Assembly: GCF_047663525.1 (NCBI RefSeq)
Contig: NC_092590.1
Span: forward strand, 51,428,501-51,492,500
From: Anas platyrhynchos
Taxonomy: Eukaryota; Chordata; Aves; Anseriformes; Anatidae
Direction of reading: 5' to 3'
Length of the DNA stretch: 64,000 nucleotides
In this document: piece by piece, positions 49,339 to 61,700 of the stretch
Numbering within the stretch: the first letter of the stretch is position 1
Layout of the letters: every line of letters begins with the position of its first letter
Made by a program: the position numbers and the translations under genes
The notes under the pieces: generated by a model
Seen by the model: only the letters and a program-made list of their open reading frames with translations
Told to the model about the DNA's origin: nothing
Databases searched by the model: none

Positions 49339-52300
49339 CTGAAAAGGAAAAATAAACCAAAAAGAAATTAGATACTAAGAAAGTTAAATATCTCCCATTG
49401 CACATTACAGATTATTTATTTGTAAGAAGTCTGATTCCCAAAACAATTTTACTTTTAAAATTTATACTGCAAACAGTAGACATTATTTCTAGCTTAGTGT
49501 CAGGATGTTCATATGCCACCCCCTTGACTGATTTTATTTACAAGAATGTATTTTGGTCCCTAGAAGGAAGCTTTGACTTGTATTACTTCAGCTCATGTAA
49601 AAGAGAGGTTGATTCCTACTGTTGATTATTTGGCTATATGGAGGAAATTAAGATACAATATTCTCAAGCTGGAGCAAGTCATCAGTTAAGAGTGATATTA
49701 TTGATTAGCATTTTTAGAACAGTTTAAGTAACTATATTGAAAGAGACTATGAAAACCGTTCACTGCTTACAGTGGCCACAAGCCGCTAGAAAATGGGGTG
49801 ATATCACTGCTTTTGGCCCATTTTACTACTCTAAACAAGCTAATGGGCTAGGTGGGTCTTTGATCTAACCTAGTAAGGCCATTCCTCTGGCCACAGATAC
49901 ACACTGAGCTTATTTACAGGACATTAAATCATTGTTAGATTAGCATCTATCATTTATTGCCGTAACAAAGGAGGCAGAATATGCATTTCACCTTTTGTAG
50001 ATGTTTACACCACTACCCCCTCACCTTTTCTGAAACTACAGAAAGCACACAGACCCAAACCCTGGCAGGAAATTACAGAAGCTTCAAGAAACACCCTTCC
50101 CAAGCACACTACTACTGACATTACAGCCATTACAACCAACATTAATACATTTTTCAGTTGGAATGAGTTTTTACTTACCAGTCCTCACAGAAATTTTTTG
50201 TGCTATCATTCTCCCTCCAATAACTGCTAAACCAGTGCACAGACAGTGTCCCACCGTTCCTCCTACTGCCACGCCATAGGGATCCTGAGGATAAAAGACA
50301 AAAGGGAAACATCAGTGCAAGTGAAAGCCTACTAGTCCCATGACAAGCTCCTACCATGAGAGGGCTGTAACTTGGCTCCTTGGTTAGGCAGGATGAAGCA
50401 TGAGGAGCATTCCCTGGTGGTCACTCTGCTTCAGCATCTATCATTGTCTTAAGGAACAGTAACAGTATATTTCAGCTCGTGAGACAGGCTTAAATCTAAA
50501 CCTGACTAATGTGGGATGTTTCAACCAAGAAGCATCTTTAAGTGGTTAAATATAGACCCACAAGTGTTTAAGTACAGCAGAATGATTTAAGTATCCTCTA
50601 GAGGTAAGGTGGCAGCTGTTGCGAAACACAATATGCATCAGCTGGAAGAACACCAGCCTAATTATAAGGAATGGGGAAAAAAATAATTCATGGACTGCAA
50701 ATTAATGTTTTCAGTAGCTAGAACATTCCAGCTCCTTTGTCCAGCTTCACAAGAGTACGCTCTATACTCCAGCTCCCCCCAAAAATACAAATCAACTGAA
50801 GAAAGGAGTACGATCAAATTTTGGTCTTGAGGATAATAAACTGCTTTCAAAACGTATTGTCAACAAATGCTTTCACCTCTTTGCATAATGAGCACCTTCT
50901 CACTGCAGTAACAAATTACTACTTAAAGACGTCTGAGATCTGTTTACAAATTGCACAGTTAAGGACAGCATATATATTAAAAGCCTCACAGAACAGAAGA
51001 CTCAGCATTAGAAAGAGAAAACAAATCTTCTAATGACAGATAAAGGAGGCTAGATAAGAGCGTGATTTTCTGCTGCACTAGGGAAAGTGGAGTCGAGTCC
51101 TCTGCAAACCTCTCCTGCAGGAAGGAAAGTGAGACTTCCAGCTCAGAGAGCAGAAAAAGCTACTGCCTCCACATGAGGAACACATGAAGCCTCTAAGAGA
51201 AACAGGAAAACTGCCCAGGAAGTGATCTGATGTGAACAAAACAGACAACACCGACTGATCAAAAACCAGAAGCACAAGCTAGTGAGAGAAGCTACGGAGT
51301 AGTGGACAAAGAACAAAAAGCTACTGACTAAGAAGCCCAGGAGGGAAGTAGAGCTGAGCCAGCAGAATACACTTGCCTCCATTATTGGAAATAGAATCAA
51401 ATATTCCTGGAACTCCTCGTTTCTATGCTGTTGGCAGCCCTCTAGGCAAAGGGTAGATCTTGCTCTCCCTCTACCTGATTCCTGACTGCGGTCCCTGGCA
51501 GATAATAATTTACGACTTCTTCCATTAGTGTAGTATCTTCAGAAGCACAAGTGCTCAGATACTGCCAAGAAAGTCAGTCTAACATGATGGGATAGAATTT
51601 CTTTGGTTTCCCTTTCAAACACAGAGTGATGAACATTTCCTATATGCAGGAGACTATTAAGGTATTAAACCATGTTCTTAAGGACTCTTTTCAGGATTAG
51701 GTTCATTAAGACGGACTTAAATCTTTCTCCTGTTTTATACAGGAGACAGGTTAAATTATCACTTATTTTCCCATCCAAAGGAACCCTGTTTCACTCATTG
51801 TGACAGGATGGACACTATCCACTTAAAGAGCAGAGTATTTTGCTTTCATGTCATTAGAGAATGTATGGTCACAGCTAACTTCCCACACTACTCACAATCT
51901 CTGTATAATTTTTTAACTCAATACTTCTGTAATACCTCTGCTATACATCTTAGTACTTCAAAGAATTCACCTGAATACATTACGAAAGGGGTATAAAAAC
52001 AATCCCATGGATAACACAGGAAGAGATCCAGATCACGATCATTCATTGGTTTTGAAAGCCATGATCAAGACACCTCGAATTCATTTTCATAGTATGTGTT
52101 TTCATACCACTTATAGAAACACTTCATACATTAGAAGCTCAACATCCACAGGCTTTAGTTGCAATGCTCAGCACCTTCACAAACCACAGAGTCCAATTGA
52201 CACTTCTTAACAGGACGCTCAGAAAAATGCAAAAGAGAATTCAACAACTACCTGTGGCAGGATGGGCTTAAGCAACTTACCCAACACTTTATAAAAACTT

Positions 52301-55300
52301 TGGCAGAGGCAGTAGTAATAATTCTTAACTTCCCCAAGATGGCACGTAGCTGCCAGAACAATGAGATCATCCTCTGCTGTTCCCTGCCTCATTAACGCTA
52401 AGCACCTTCCCTACACTGCAATAAAGGCAAGAGGTTCCTACAGATTATAGCCTCCTTCATTACACAGCCTCAAGAGAAGGTCTGAGACTCTGCTGAAGGA
52501 AACCTGAGTCCTATGAAAAAAAAATTAAATCATCTCAATGAATGGAGAAAGCACAGGGAAACTATGCGAGTTTATTAAAAGGCTGACTATAAGCCTTAAT
52601 CTTCCTTTAAATGTATTACAGTTACATACATTCTGATCATCACGCTGAGTATCATTTCATTTACAGTATTACTGTAAAGCTGTTTGGAATTTTAGTGTTG
52701 TACACCGTTAACAAATTCATTTAATATTTTTTTTAAAGTATCTTCTTAACAGTTTTAAATTTGCTGTGAGGAAGGTCTCCTTTTAAAGCCACTGTGTTAA
52801 AGCTGTATGATCTCACAGATCAAAGAAAGAGGTTCTGTAACATCTATCTTTCTACACCATAACAAGTAACAATTGTTTTATATCATGCAGCTGAATACAA
52901 CTACTTTCAGAAATGCCTGTGCAGTCCTAATCATGCGACAATAGCTCTAATAATATGCAGAGCCTCAATGCCTTTATTTTCAGGTCTCACTCAGCACAGC
53001 TGTGACATTAATGCATAATACAGCAGCAGGTGAATCTGACACCTCCTGCAAGGATATTTTGTCTGCCCCACTAATCTACACACAACTCAAAGAGAGCAAA
53101 AGGACAGGGGGCATTCTGCAACACTCACCTCTCTGGCTGCCAAGACAATGGTTGTTAATTGGGAACGATCACCCCATTCTGCTAGAAATGTTAAAGTAAA
53201 AGCTTGAACAAAGATTGGAGAAATAAAATGTAGCCATTTCTTCTGAGGTATAGTGGTGCCTGACCCTGTTTCCACATCCGCTGGACCATTTAACAGTTTA
53301 GTTCTCTGAAGCTGTAGAGGACAAGGGGAAAAAAAACGAAACAACAATATATAAACAATATATATGATATATATGATTAGAAATATCAACTAAATAACCT
53401 AAATGAAATACTTAAACAGTAAAGCACATGCCTTTTTAAAAAACAGACAAAACCCCTTTTCTCCACAGAAGTGAGATATACCACATAACTGGAATCATCT
53501 GCTGAAGCAGCCTCCCGAGGCCCACTTCTGTCCAGCTGGCCACACATTTGCTGTGCAGACTCCCAGACATGGTTGAACACCCCAAACACACTGCAGTTCT
53601 GCAAGTGGAAAGCTGTAGCTGTTTCATTAGACATAATTCACAGACAGTTTTGACTTACTTCCTCATCTTTTTTCTTAATTTCTGCTTGAACTTCCTCCAG
53701 CTCTTCCTGACCCTCATCCGGACTCATTTTCAAGCCTTCCCGAAGCATTCGGATGCCAAAAATTGCAAACAGCGCAGTTGACACGTAGTACGTGTACACA
53801 CGAGGAATAACTGTTGTGGCGTAGCCAAACAGAACTGAAAGAAAACAAATGTGTATTTTCAAAATCAAGCATAAATATCATTATTTTTTCCCATACCTAA
53901 AAAATGCTCACTAGCAAAGTCTGAGATTCAAGTTTCCACTGATAAACAAGTGCTTTAAAAAAAAGTTTCCTATCATCTCGTATTTTTGCAAGACAACACT
54001 CCAGAAACTCCAGTTGTTACTGGTCATACCAGAGACTGAAGTCTATTAACACAGAGATGAGGTACACCAGGCAAAGTTGATGTGCTGCTATTCCAAAGAA
54101 TAGCATACTGACAAAGTAAGTCCAAGCAAAACTGTCTTTTCACTCAAGGTCTATACAAATCCTGCTTTTCTCCAAGCAGATCAAGAGATTTCATCTATAA
54201 CCATGTTACATTAGTCATGGCATGCAATACCAGTTAAATCTGTCTGTATGTATGGCTACATGTGGGATGGCATCTCTTTCCAATCTTTTTTCATTTATTT
54301 CAGACCTGTCTTTATTTATTGGATCAAGTCAGTAGTATTTTCTGCAAGATGGATTTACTAGACAAACCTGCTAACCATCCGGTTGCCTGAATTTACTCAT
54401 TTCTTCTTTTGCCAAGTGCAAATACCTGCACATTACTATTCCTCTCTCCCCCACACTCCCCATAAACATGCATGGTGACAAAATTCAATTGTCCTTTAAT
54501 ATAAAAGCACTGATCCCACTCAAAGACTAAAGAACATCTCCACATAGCATCTCAGAGCATCTACTTTTATGGGTATCAAAGGTGATCAAACCAAGCCAAA
54601 ACTAGCTCTCAAAAAGAAGGAATGTGCATCCAGGCATCACGGACATAAAAGGCCTGTGTAAATAAGAGGAAACAGCTGTTTGGACCACGCACTCACAATT
54701 AATTGTCTCTGCTGTTTTACTGCACGTGCAGTGAGCTACATGGAAGCGTATTACATGCCTTCACAGTTCAAAATGGGCTCAGAAGTTACTACACAGCCTG
54801 AAAGTTAATCCATCCACACTGCCGCTACCCCAAGTATGACTATCAGACCAAAATAGAGTTAGGCTGCAGTATTAGTGATCACAGTACATGCGCACATGAA
54901 TAACAGCATTAGTTCTATTGCCAAGTAAAACAGAAGAATTTCACCTAAACTTGTTTTTAAAAGACTGAAAATACTGTAGTAAAGCCATGAAAGAAACTAC
55001 ACAGAAAGATGGTTTTAGCCTTACTTACCATATACAAAGCACAAAGACAATGTAATAATCAGAATGGTAAGGCAGCTTGTTATGTCACAAGGGTAAAAAT
55101 GTTTCTAAGCACAGCTTGGAGAAGAAAAAAACAACACAACAAACCCACACACTGATTATTTGGAGCTAGTGAGTTTAAATGAGCAGGATTTCATGAAATC
55201 AAGGTAGAAAAAAACAAACAAAACAAAAACCAGGAAGTTCTAAACACAGCTTGCTGTGTTTGTAACAACAAGGGCAGAGAGAGGGAAGAAAGGCAGCTCC

Positions 55301-57788
55301 TGTCTGAATACAAAAAAAAACAGTTGGGAACCCCTAAACTAGGGAACAAATTAGAAAAAAAGCTTTCATGGAAAAACATAAAGAAAGGAAGATTTGAAGG
55401 AAGGCTTGATATACAAAAAAGGAGGGCTGTAATGGACAGATGGCAGAGAGAGCTCACAAGCTACACACGGTGCACCATCACGTATGATACTAACTAAAGT
55501 TAAATGAAGCAAGCAGTGCAGCAGTGGAACAACGCTCAGAGACTGGTGTGACTAATAGCAGAGACTCTTATAATGCTGCCATTACACACAGTGCGAATGG
55601 AAACTGCTCTGAGACCGCAGTGATAATTGCAGCAATGCATACAGCAACACAGAGCAGTGGCTATACATCTGAAGAACAGAGAGGCCTGAAGCCTGTCCAT
55701 AGGCTGCCTCCATTGTGTATAAACCAAAGAATGCTACTTCAAGTACTTCTGGAATAGGCATATTTAGAAAGGAGCACATACACAACAAACTACATGCTGC
55801 ATCTGATATACCTGAAGGCTGCTCCATTTTATAATTACAGCTATGTAAGCACCCAGAGCTACTTGTTCCTCAAGTGCCATTTGACACCTCACTTCCCCTC
55901 CAGCTCTCCTCTGTCAGTACCATGCACCGCAAAGGATGAGGACAGAACGTAATCTTCCACTTGCACAGCTTCCAACCAGCTACACATATACAAGGCAGAC
56001 AAGGGAAATTTGGCATTGTGTTAAGGATCTTTCACCTCAGGAGAAAAAAAAGTCACCCCTACAGTCTTTTTAGATGTGCTAATTTAATAGGTGCTAAAAA
56101 TAGAGAGGAATGTAATAGCACAAAACCCAAGGAAGTACTTCAGACTTCCAATTCCGCTCCTTTCCCTTATATGCATATATATATGTCTAGGGAGTATAAA
56201 CACCTAATTAGAGTTATGAGCCTAAATACTTGATTTGAGCTACAGCCCCCTGACAACCCTTCAGAATCTCCTCAAAACAGAAATATACCTCCTCAAAAAG
56301 CATATACCTACTACCTTTGATTTAATTTCAGTTAAGATGTATTGATAAATACATATTTACCCAGTACGTTTTAACAGACAAACAAAAACACTGCGAGGGC
56401 TAACCTGATAAACACGTCATCAGGCCTAAGGCAAGCATAGCACCAGCCAGGACAGTCAAACGGTTGTACCGCATCGCCATGATGGCCGCGATGAAGAAGG
56501 TCTTGTCCCCCAGCTCCGATACAATGATGACCGATATAGCAGCCACGAACGCATGAATAAAGCCCAAGTTAGTCTTGTCAGGTGACTCTTCGCTGACGAG
56601 GTGAACTGGAGCAACGGGCGAGGACCCCTTCTGTAAGGGAGAGACAAAACAAAACAAAGACCAGTTAATTAGGCTTGGACATCTGACTCCTGGAAGTACT
56701 GAGCTCAGTATTGCTCCTGCCATATGGTACAGCCTAGGGTGGCGTTGCAAGCGTGCAGCTCTTGTGCAGCATTAACTATCATTAACACCTTACTGGTGGC
56801 CACCTACCTTGGACTAAAAGTCAGCCGCTCAGCCAGAAGATGCTGCTCTGATTACTGAGGCAGTATTTCAGCTCGCAGGCTATTACCACTGCTACAGTGA
56901 AACAAGGGCAAAGCAGCTTTAGCTCAGCTCCAATATTGCTCTGCCTTTACAGTCTGTGCCTATTTACGTTCTGATCCTCGACCAAACAAGCAATTTTGGG
57001 ATAAAAATAGTAAGAATTAGACTCTTCAAACAGCTCTTGAGCAATGATGATAGCTTAGGAGAATCGTGAAGCCCTCTGAATGTCTGTCAGGACCCCTTCC
57101 TTCTCTTGCAGAGCCCAAGCATCCCAACCACGTTAACATTTCATGCAAGTTTGCGTAAACTTTTTTGGTTATATTTTGTTTGCTGAAAACCATCTCTCCG
57201 ACTTCCCAGCGGCCAGACCTGACCGGCACATTCCAGACTTTCCTTAATAATTAGTGTTTACGTTTTAAGAATACTGAGATACCCATCATCGAAAGCAGGT
57301 CCCCAGACAAGGAGGCTGCTGTTCACGTTTGACCAGAGAAAGTGGATCCGTGCATGAACAAGGACGGATCGCCGCCTGACAGGATTCGCAGCGCTGGACA
57401 TTTTTGGGGTTGATTTTTAAACTTTTCATCCGTCATTTACCAAGCGGGGAGCGTGTAACTCCCCTTCCGCCCGCGCTCATCTGCCTGAGGTGCGGCGCCC
57501 CCAGCCCGCTGGGTTTCTCCTAACGGCCCCGGACCATTTTCCGTCAGGATTCAAACCCCGCTCCCCCCCTCCCCAACGCCTCACCTCGGCTCCCTGCGCC
57601 GCTCCCTGCGCCGCCGGCACCTTGTTGCGGCCGGGCTCCTCCTCGGGCGCCGCCAGCAGCCCGCCGGGCGCCGCCAGCAGCACGAGCAGAGCCAGGGCGG
57701 CGGCGGCGGCCGGCGGAGGAGCCGGAGCCGGGCCCGGGCGCAGGGGCCGGGGCCGTCCCGGCGCGGAGCGCGGCGCCGCGGAGCCCAT
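49262..57788 (-). CDS. TMEM165: TMEM165, Golgi Mn2+/Ca2+ transporter of the UPF0016/GDT1 family, complete coding span
   Basis: TMEM165 supplies Mn2+ (and Ca2+) to the Golgi lumen, probably in exchange for protons, and so supports Mn-dependent glycosyltransferases; human defects cause TMEM165-CDG. Six exons on the minus strand (57788-57585, 56630-56405, 53834-53659, 53311-53129, 50284-50179, 49338-49262) join in phase to 972 nt, 323 aa, against 324 in human. A hydrophobic signal-like segment (about 26-48) is followed by a variable lumenal stretch. The two inverted family repeats come next, each with its acidic signature: ELGDKT at 107-112 and EWGDRS at 247-252. A charged loop (EELEEVQAEIKKKDEE) lies between them. 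All introns are GT-AG. TMEM165 converges with CLOCK and lies downstream of SRD5A3 on the same strand. Confidence 0.97.
50179..50284 (-). CDS. TMEM165: TMEM165 coding exon 5
   Basis: The 106-nt exon between ATCCTCAG and GTAAGT encodes DPYGVAVGGTVGHCLCTGLA then VIGGRMIAQKISVRT. The glycine-rich helix matches the family closely. Confidence 0.96.
50285..53128 (-). other. TMEM165 intron 4 (2.8 kb)
   Basis: Unique-looking sequence with no recognised repeats. Intron 5 (49339-50178) and intron 3 (53312-53658, only 347 bp) are equally plain. Confidence 0.65.
53129..53311 (-). CDS. TMEM165: TMEM165 coding exon 4, second signature motif
   Basis: The 183-nt exon between CTCTACAG and GTGAGT encodes LQRTKLLNGPADVETGSGTT, then KKWLHFISPIFVQAFTLTFL, then AEWGDRSQLTTIVLAARE. 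EWGDRS (247-252) is the second family signature. Phase 0 both ends. Confidence 0.96.
53659..53834 (-). CDS. TMEM165: TMEM165 coding exon 3
   Basis: The 176-nt exon between TTTCAG and GTAAGT encodes LFGYATTVIPRVYTYYVSTA, a further membrane segment, FGIRMLREGLKMSPDEGQEE and the charged loop ending KKKDEE. Confidence 0.96.
53835..56404 (-). other. TMEM165 intron 2 (2.6 kb)
   Basis: No gene or clear repeat. Several short open frames near 55.2-55.8 kb overlap on both strands and look like low-stop-density chance. Intron 1 (56631-57584) has CpG-island sequence at its 5' end. Confidence 0.65.
56405..56630 (-). CDS. TMEM165: TMEM165 coding exon 2, first signature motif
   Basis: The 226-nt exon between CCCTTACAG and GTTAGC encodes TNLGFIHAFVAAISVIIVSE then LGDKTFFIAAIMAMRYNRLT and a third hydrophobic block to TCLS. 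The ELGDKT motif (107-112) is the family cation-binding signature. The donor GTTAGC is weak compared with the others. Confidence 0.96.
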
Positions 57789-57960
57789 GGCGGCCGAGGC
57801 CCGGCGCGGCGCTGCTGCGGGCCTCTTAAAGGCGCCGCGTCACCGGCAGCGCCGCGCGGCCCAACCGCCGCGCACCCAGAGAGGGAGGGGCTGCGCCAGG
57901 CCCCGCCCCCCGCCCCTCAGCCGCCTTTCCTCACGGGGAGGGCGCCCGCAAAAAGGGGAA
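57400..57960. promoter_or_regulatory. CpG island covering the TMEM165 promoter and exon 1
   Basis: A sharp rise in G+C with dense CpG, including GGCGGCGGCGGCGGCC runs, spans exon 1, the sequence upstream of the ATG and the start of intron 1. No TATA box is evident near the start codon. This is the usual housekeeping-promoter pattern. Confidence 0.8.
57585..57788 (-). CDS. TMEM165: TMEM165 coding exon 1
   Basis: Sixty-eight codons from the ATG (57788) to a GTGAGG donor. They encode a Pro/Arg/Ala-rich start (MGSAAPRSAPGRPRPLRPGP), a hydrophobic core (AAAAALALLVLLAAPGG) typical of a signal peptide, and an acidic end. Base composition is extremely GC-rich because it sits in the CpG island. A perfect 12-bp tandem duplication near the donor gives AAQGAAQG. 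Confidence 0.93.
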
Positions 57961-58144
57961 AAACGGAATAAAAATGCGCCCCGATAGCTGGCCAGGCACA
58001 AAATGCGGCTCAAATGGCTCCCTGCACCCTCCTTTCTCCTCACAGTTTTCACACAGATACATATTTTCAATTACCACACAACAAGAAGCGTGTTATGTGT
58101 AACATAATTATAAAATACAAAATACTCAATTAGCATCTCTTCAG

Positions 58145-58278
58145 TTTTCATTACGGTCTTCACTCAGCCTCTTTATAGCTTTCATGATATACATATATAC
58201 CTTACTCCTCGATTTTAATTAAGTCTTCAGTCAGCCTCTTCATATCTTGCATGATATACATACACACCTTACATTTCC
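58145..58278. repeat. tandem duplication of a ~67-bp unit
   Basis: Two diverged copies, about 58145-58211 and 58212-58278, share blocks such as TCAGCCTCTT and CATGATATACATA at a 67-base offset. It lies between the SRD5A3 poly(A) site and the TMEM165 promoter. Confidence 0.8.
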
Positions 58279-58388
58279 CCCCCAAAAATCAACAACACTC
58301 ATCAGATTATCATAAAAAAAATTCAGATTATCATAAAAATTATAATCTTTTAAACTAGAATCAGAAAAATGTGCACTTTCACTGCAGC

Positions 58389-58394
58389 TTTATT
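58389..58394 (-). terminator. candidate SRD5A3 poly(A) signal AATAAA
   Basis: TTTATT on the plus strand reads AATAAA on the minus strand, about 90 nt after the SRD5A3 stop. It is the first hexamer downstream, giving a short 3' UTR. Confidence 0.5.
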
Positions 58395-58482
58395 AAAATG
58401 TAAATTTTAATAAAATTTTAAATTGCTCAGTTCCTCATTGAAAACATTTCCAGTCTGTAAAAAATACTTTAGAAGACACATT

Positions 58483-58742
58483 TTAAAAAACAAATGGTAT
58501 AAATGCTTTCCGATGCTTTGGGTAGGAGGTGAATTTTGTCTGGTAGAACTCGTGACACAAAACAGCAGCCAGCGCCTGGTTGAAAAGAACGTACGTCACT
58601 ACAAGCCACCAGGTCACATTGTCAAGTCCAAGTGTGATGGCCATAGACACATATATGAGGAGTTCTGCAAAATAATGAGGGCAAGAAACTCTTTCAAACC
58701 AGTCTCCAAAAGGTATACTGTGGCTCAGACTTACGACCTTTC
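58483..58742 (-). CDS. SRD5A3: SRD5A3 coding exon 5, C-terminal catalytic block and stop
   Basis: The 260 nt after GCTTGCAG encode [20 protein letters not shown], then [20 protein letters not shown], then [20 protein letters not shown] and the tail [13 protein letters not shown], with TAA at 58485-58483. The GDWFE and C-terminal KHRKAF positions are family hallmarks. Confidence 0.95.
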
Positions 58743-61700
58743 CTGCAAGCAAACAGAAAGAAGGAAGCTCAGAACAATATCCATTAAACAAATTTTTCTA
58801 CTCACAATTATAGAACAACAAGCTCATTAAAATGATCATCACGCAGCTCCATCTGATCTGGCAGCTTTGCACTTCTTAATGAAATAAGGTATCACCTCTG
58901 GCTGTTTGCATAAATTCAGTGTAAGGAAGCCTGTTTTTAACCCCCACGGAAAAAGAAGTGACATCTCAGAGGAGTGACCCAAGTCCTAAGCGTGACCATT
59001 TGTCTTTAGGATAGCATAAGCCAGACCTTTGAATTAAGCTCTGAACACTCAGCTGCTCAATCTCTTCTCCAAACAGCTTCACTTAACCTGCTCAAAGTCT
59101 TAGAAAGGCTCCCACACTACAGTTACTAAAAAATACTGCTTTTAAGGTGTTAGAAGCTACAGAAGCCTATTGAAACAACCAGGAAAAAAAGTAGGGAAGT
59201 AAATGGCTCACATAAACGAAACACCTTACCTGATTTACTTTTTCTAAGATTAGATAGAATCACAAGACATCTGTGCTGGTGAAGAGAGGCCCAAATGTAC
59301 ACCACAATTCCTACAACATGATACCAGCAGATCTGCATGGAACTTCCTTTTCCTAAATGAAATATGCTTCATTAATAAAAAGCCAGTAAATACCTTCCCA
59401 AGCACTGTCCCCAAACACTGTACGCCTATTTTACATATTATTGTCTTACAAAACTTTAGTAGTGAGCCTCTTATCACTTGGAAGATGTTTTTGAGTCCTG
59501 TGTGATTTAAGTACTCAGCTACTAGTTCCTTTCCTTTAACTGCTCTACACTAAAAATATCAAAGACCTAGTTTTTAATCCAGTAGCTTGAAGTATATTAT
59601 TACGTGTAACTCTTGTATGACTTGCAGTCGAAAACCTCACCATTCAACTTTGTTTATAATTCTTACCATCCTAACAAAAGATATTGTCATGTCTCAGGTC
59701 AACATATAAGTACACTTGTATGTCTTATTCACAGGGAGTGGTATATATAGATATATGCTCCTATCCACACACACTGTAAACCACTTAAGCCATCAAAAAC
59801 ACCGCATTAAGGATGAGGTCCAATGTGCATGTTAATGTACCAGCTCTGAGAATCTACAAGATGAGAAAAGTAGAAAAATGTGTCCAGATAAAAAAGGGTT
59901 TTACGTACTCATAGATGACCTGAAGGTTGTTTTTACAAGTAACTGGAGCTGATGTGATTGGAAGTGGTTAAAAACGTGACTAAAGTTACATACTTGGTAA
60001 CAACCATTTTCCATAAATTGGTCATGGAAGAAGTGCTGCAGCCAGTGGAAGTGTTGCAGCTCATGGTTTATCTGTGCAGAGGAGCAAATAAGAGTTCAGT
60101 CGGGAGCCTCAGTGGAATGCGTTGGCAGAAATAGGTCATATAATACAAATTACTGCTGTATTAATGCAGCCATTACAGCACCAAGGGAATGACGAGTGTG
60201 ACTGGTGTAAGGCAGAGCAGTGGGGAATTCTGAGTGGAAGGCAAAGGAGTTGGCCAAGACGATCCCACCTTAGTAGGTCCACCCTACAGGAAAGCCTACA
60301 GCAAAAAAGGAAACTTTATTTTAACTGGAGTTGTGTAGTAATATTTGAGAACTGGCACCGATTATTTTCTTTCTTAAAGCAAATGGATCTTAATGGCAAA
60401 ACTGATCTGTAATGCTACTGAAAGTATCATCTACCATGAGATGGAATAACAGTGAATTTCAGGGAACTACAGTGGTGGTTAACATAAAAATGAGTAAGCA
60501 AGTGAGTGTGAGTCCGTGTGAGTAATACCGGTTGATTATTATGCAACATACTGAAGTGTAGTTACTTTGGACTATGACAGTACGTTATTTTTACTTCTCA
60601 CCAATTAACACACTTCTCATGTAAGCCCTCTGTGAAATAAAGTGAACTGTTTGCCATGATGGAAAGAAAACGGAGCAAAAAAATGAAACTGGTAACAAGT
60701 AAGCAGGTACTTACCATGCCTGACATTAATAGGCACTTGCCATAGCACAGTTGTGCCAAGAACAATGTAGTAACCAAGCCCAAAGCAATACTGCACAACA
60801 TGAATGACGCCATCGGAAAACACACTGGTACAGAGGCACTCTGCAAGTCTTCGAAAGCTATGCAGCCAAAGGAGCAGGAGAACCAAAAGTGCAGAGAAGT
60901 GTTCGCTATCTGCTTACAAATGAAAAATAGTGACTTAGGAATAGCTAGGACCAATTTTACCCCTTCAAAAGAGCTAATTTTCCCCTCCCCACAGCAAAAT
61001 CTTATCCTCTTTTTAAACTAACCTAGCACTGGGAAAAATATTTGCACATCTGAGACACTGCTGACCACAGTGATTGCACAAGACTACATGTAGAAGGTAA
61101 AAATGGCCCTTCGTACTAAAATGAGTGCTGAAAGCTATTATATTAATAAATTAGAATGATTTCTACCTTAAATAAAAACAAAGGGACTTGGTATTCTAGG
61201 AACATTACCTGGAGCCTAGTTTAAGAGCAGCTGATGAAATAGCACAAGAAGAATACTTATCCAGCAAAGGATGGTAGTGCAGTTTTGTAATATTTATATG
61301 TCTGCTTTACAGTAGCTGGAATACTTGCCTGTGTTCTGGCTCTGCAAATCTCTGCCAAAAGCACTGTGCAATTGCTGCATCCATGGTGGGAGTGCTGCTC
61401 CAAGGAATTTAGCTTGGAAAAGCTCAATCAGCAGAAAGCCATTCCAGAGTACAGAAACTATATAGAAGTGAGTAAACCACCTGTGGGAACAAAAAGCATC
61501 TTCATTACACTTAATGTTCTCGTTATTTTTTAGTTGGACATGTAGCTGCAGGACACACTTGTCTGATGGTCAGCACGTGCCTTTTCGTCTCACCCATCAA
61601 TGAGCAGAGAACTCAGGACTCAGCTGTACCAAGCAGGCAAAACCCTAGCATCTCCCCCCTTAAATGCACAGGCAGCACACATCTAACTTAGCTGACCTCA

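Larger units (their letters stand above)
57789..58482. other. short gap between SRD5A3 stop and TMEM165 start
   Basis: Only 694 bp separate the two tandem minus-strand genes. The half next to TMEM165 is CpG island. The other half is AT-rich, with the SRD5A3 poly(A) signal and a 67-bp tandem duplication. The TMEM165 transcription start must therefore lie within a few hundred bases of the SRD5A3 transcript end. Confidence 0.8.

Noticed and set aside
53386..53634. Open frame in TMEM165 intron 3 that might be a cassette exon
   Set aside because: Exon 3 and exon 4 join in phase to the known protein without it, and its sequence has no relation to the family.
57490..57987. 165-codon plus-strand frame opposite TMEM165 exon 1
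   Set aside because: It is a shadow of the CpG island: GC-rich sequence lacks stop codons. The real product is on the minus strand.
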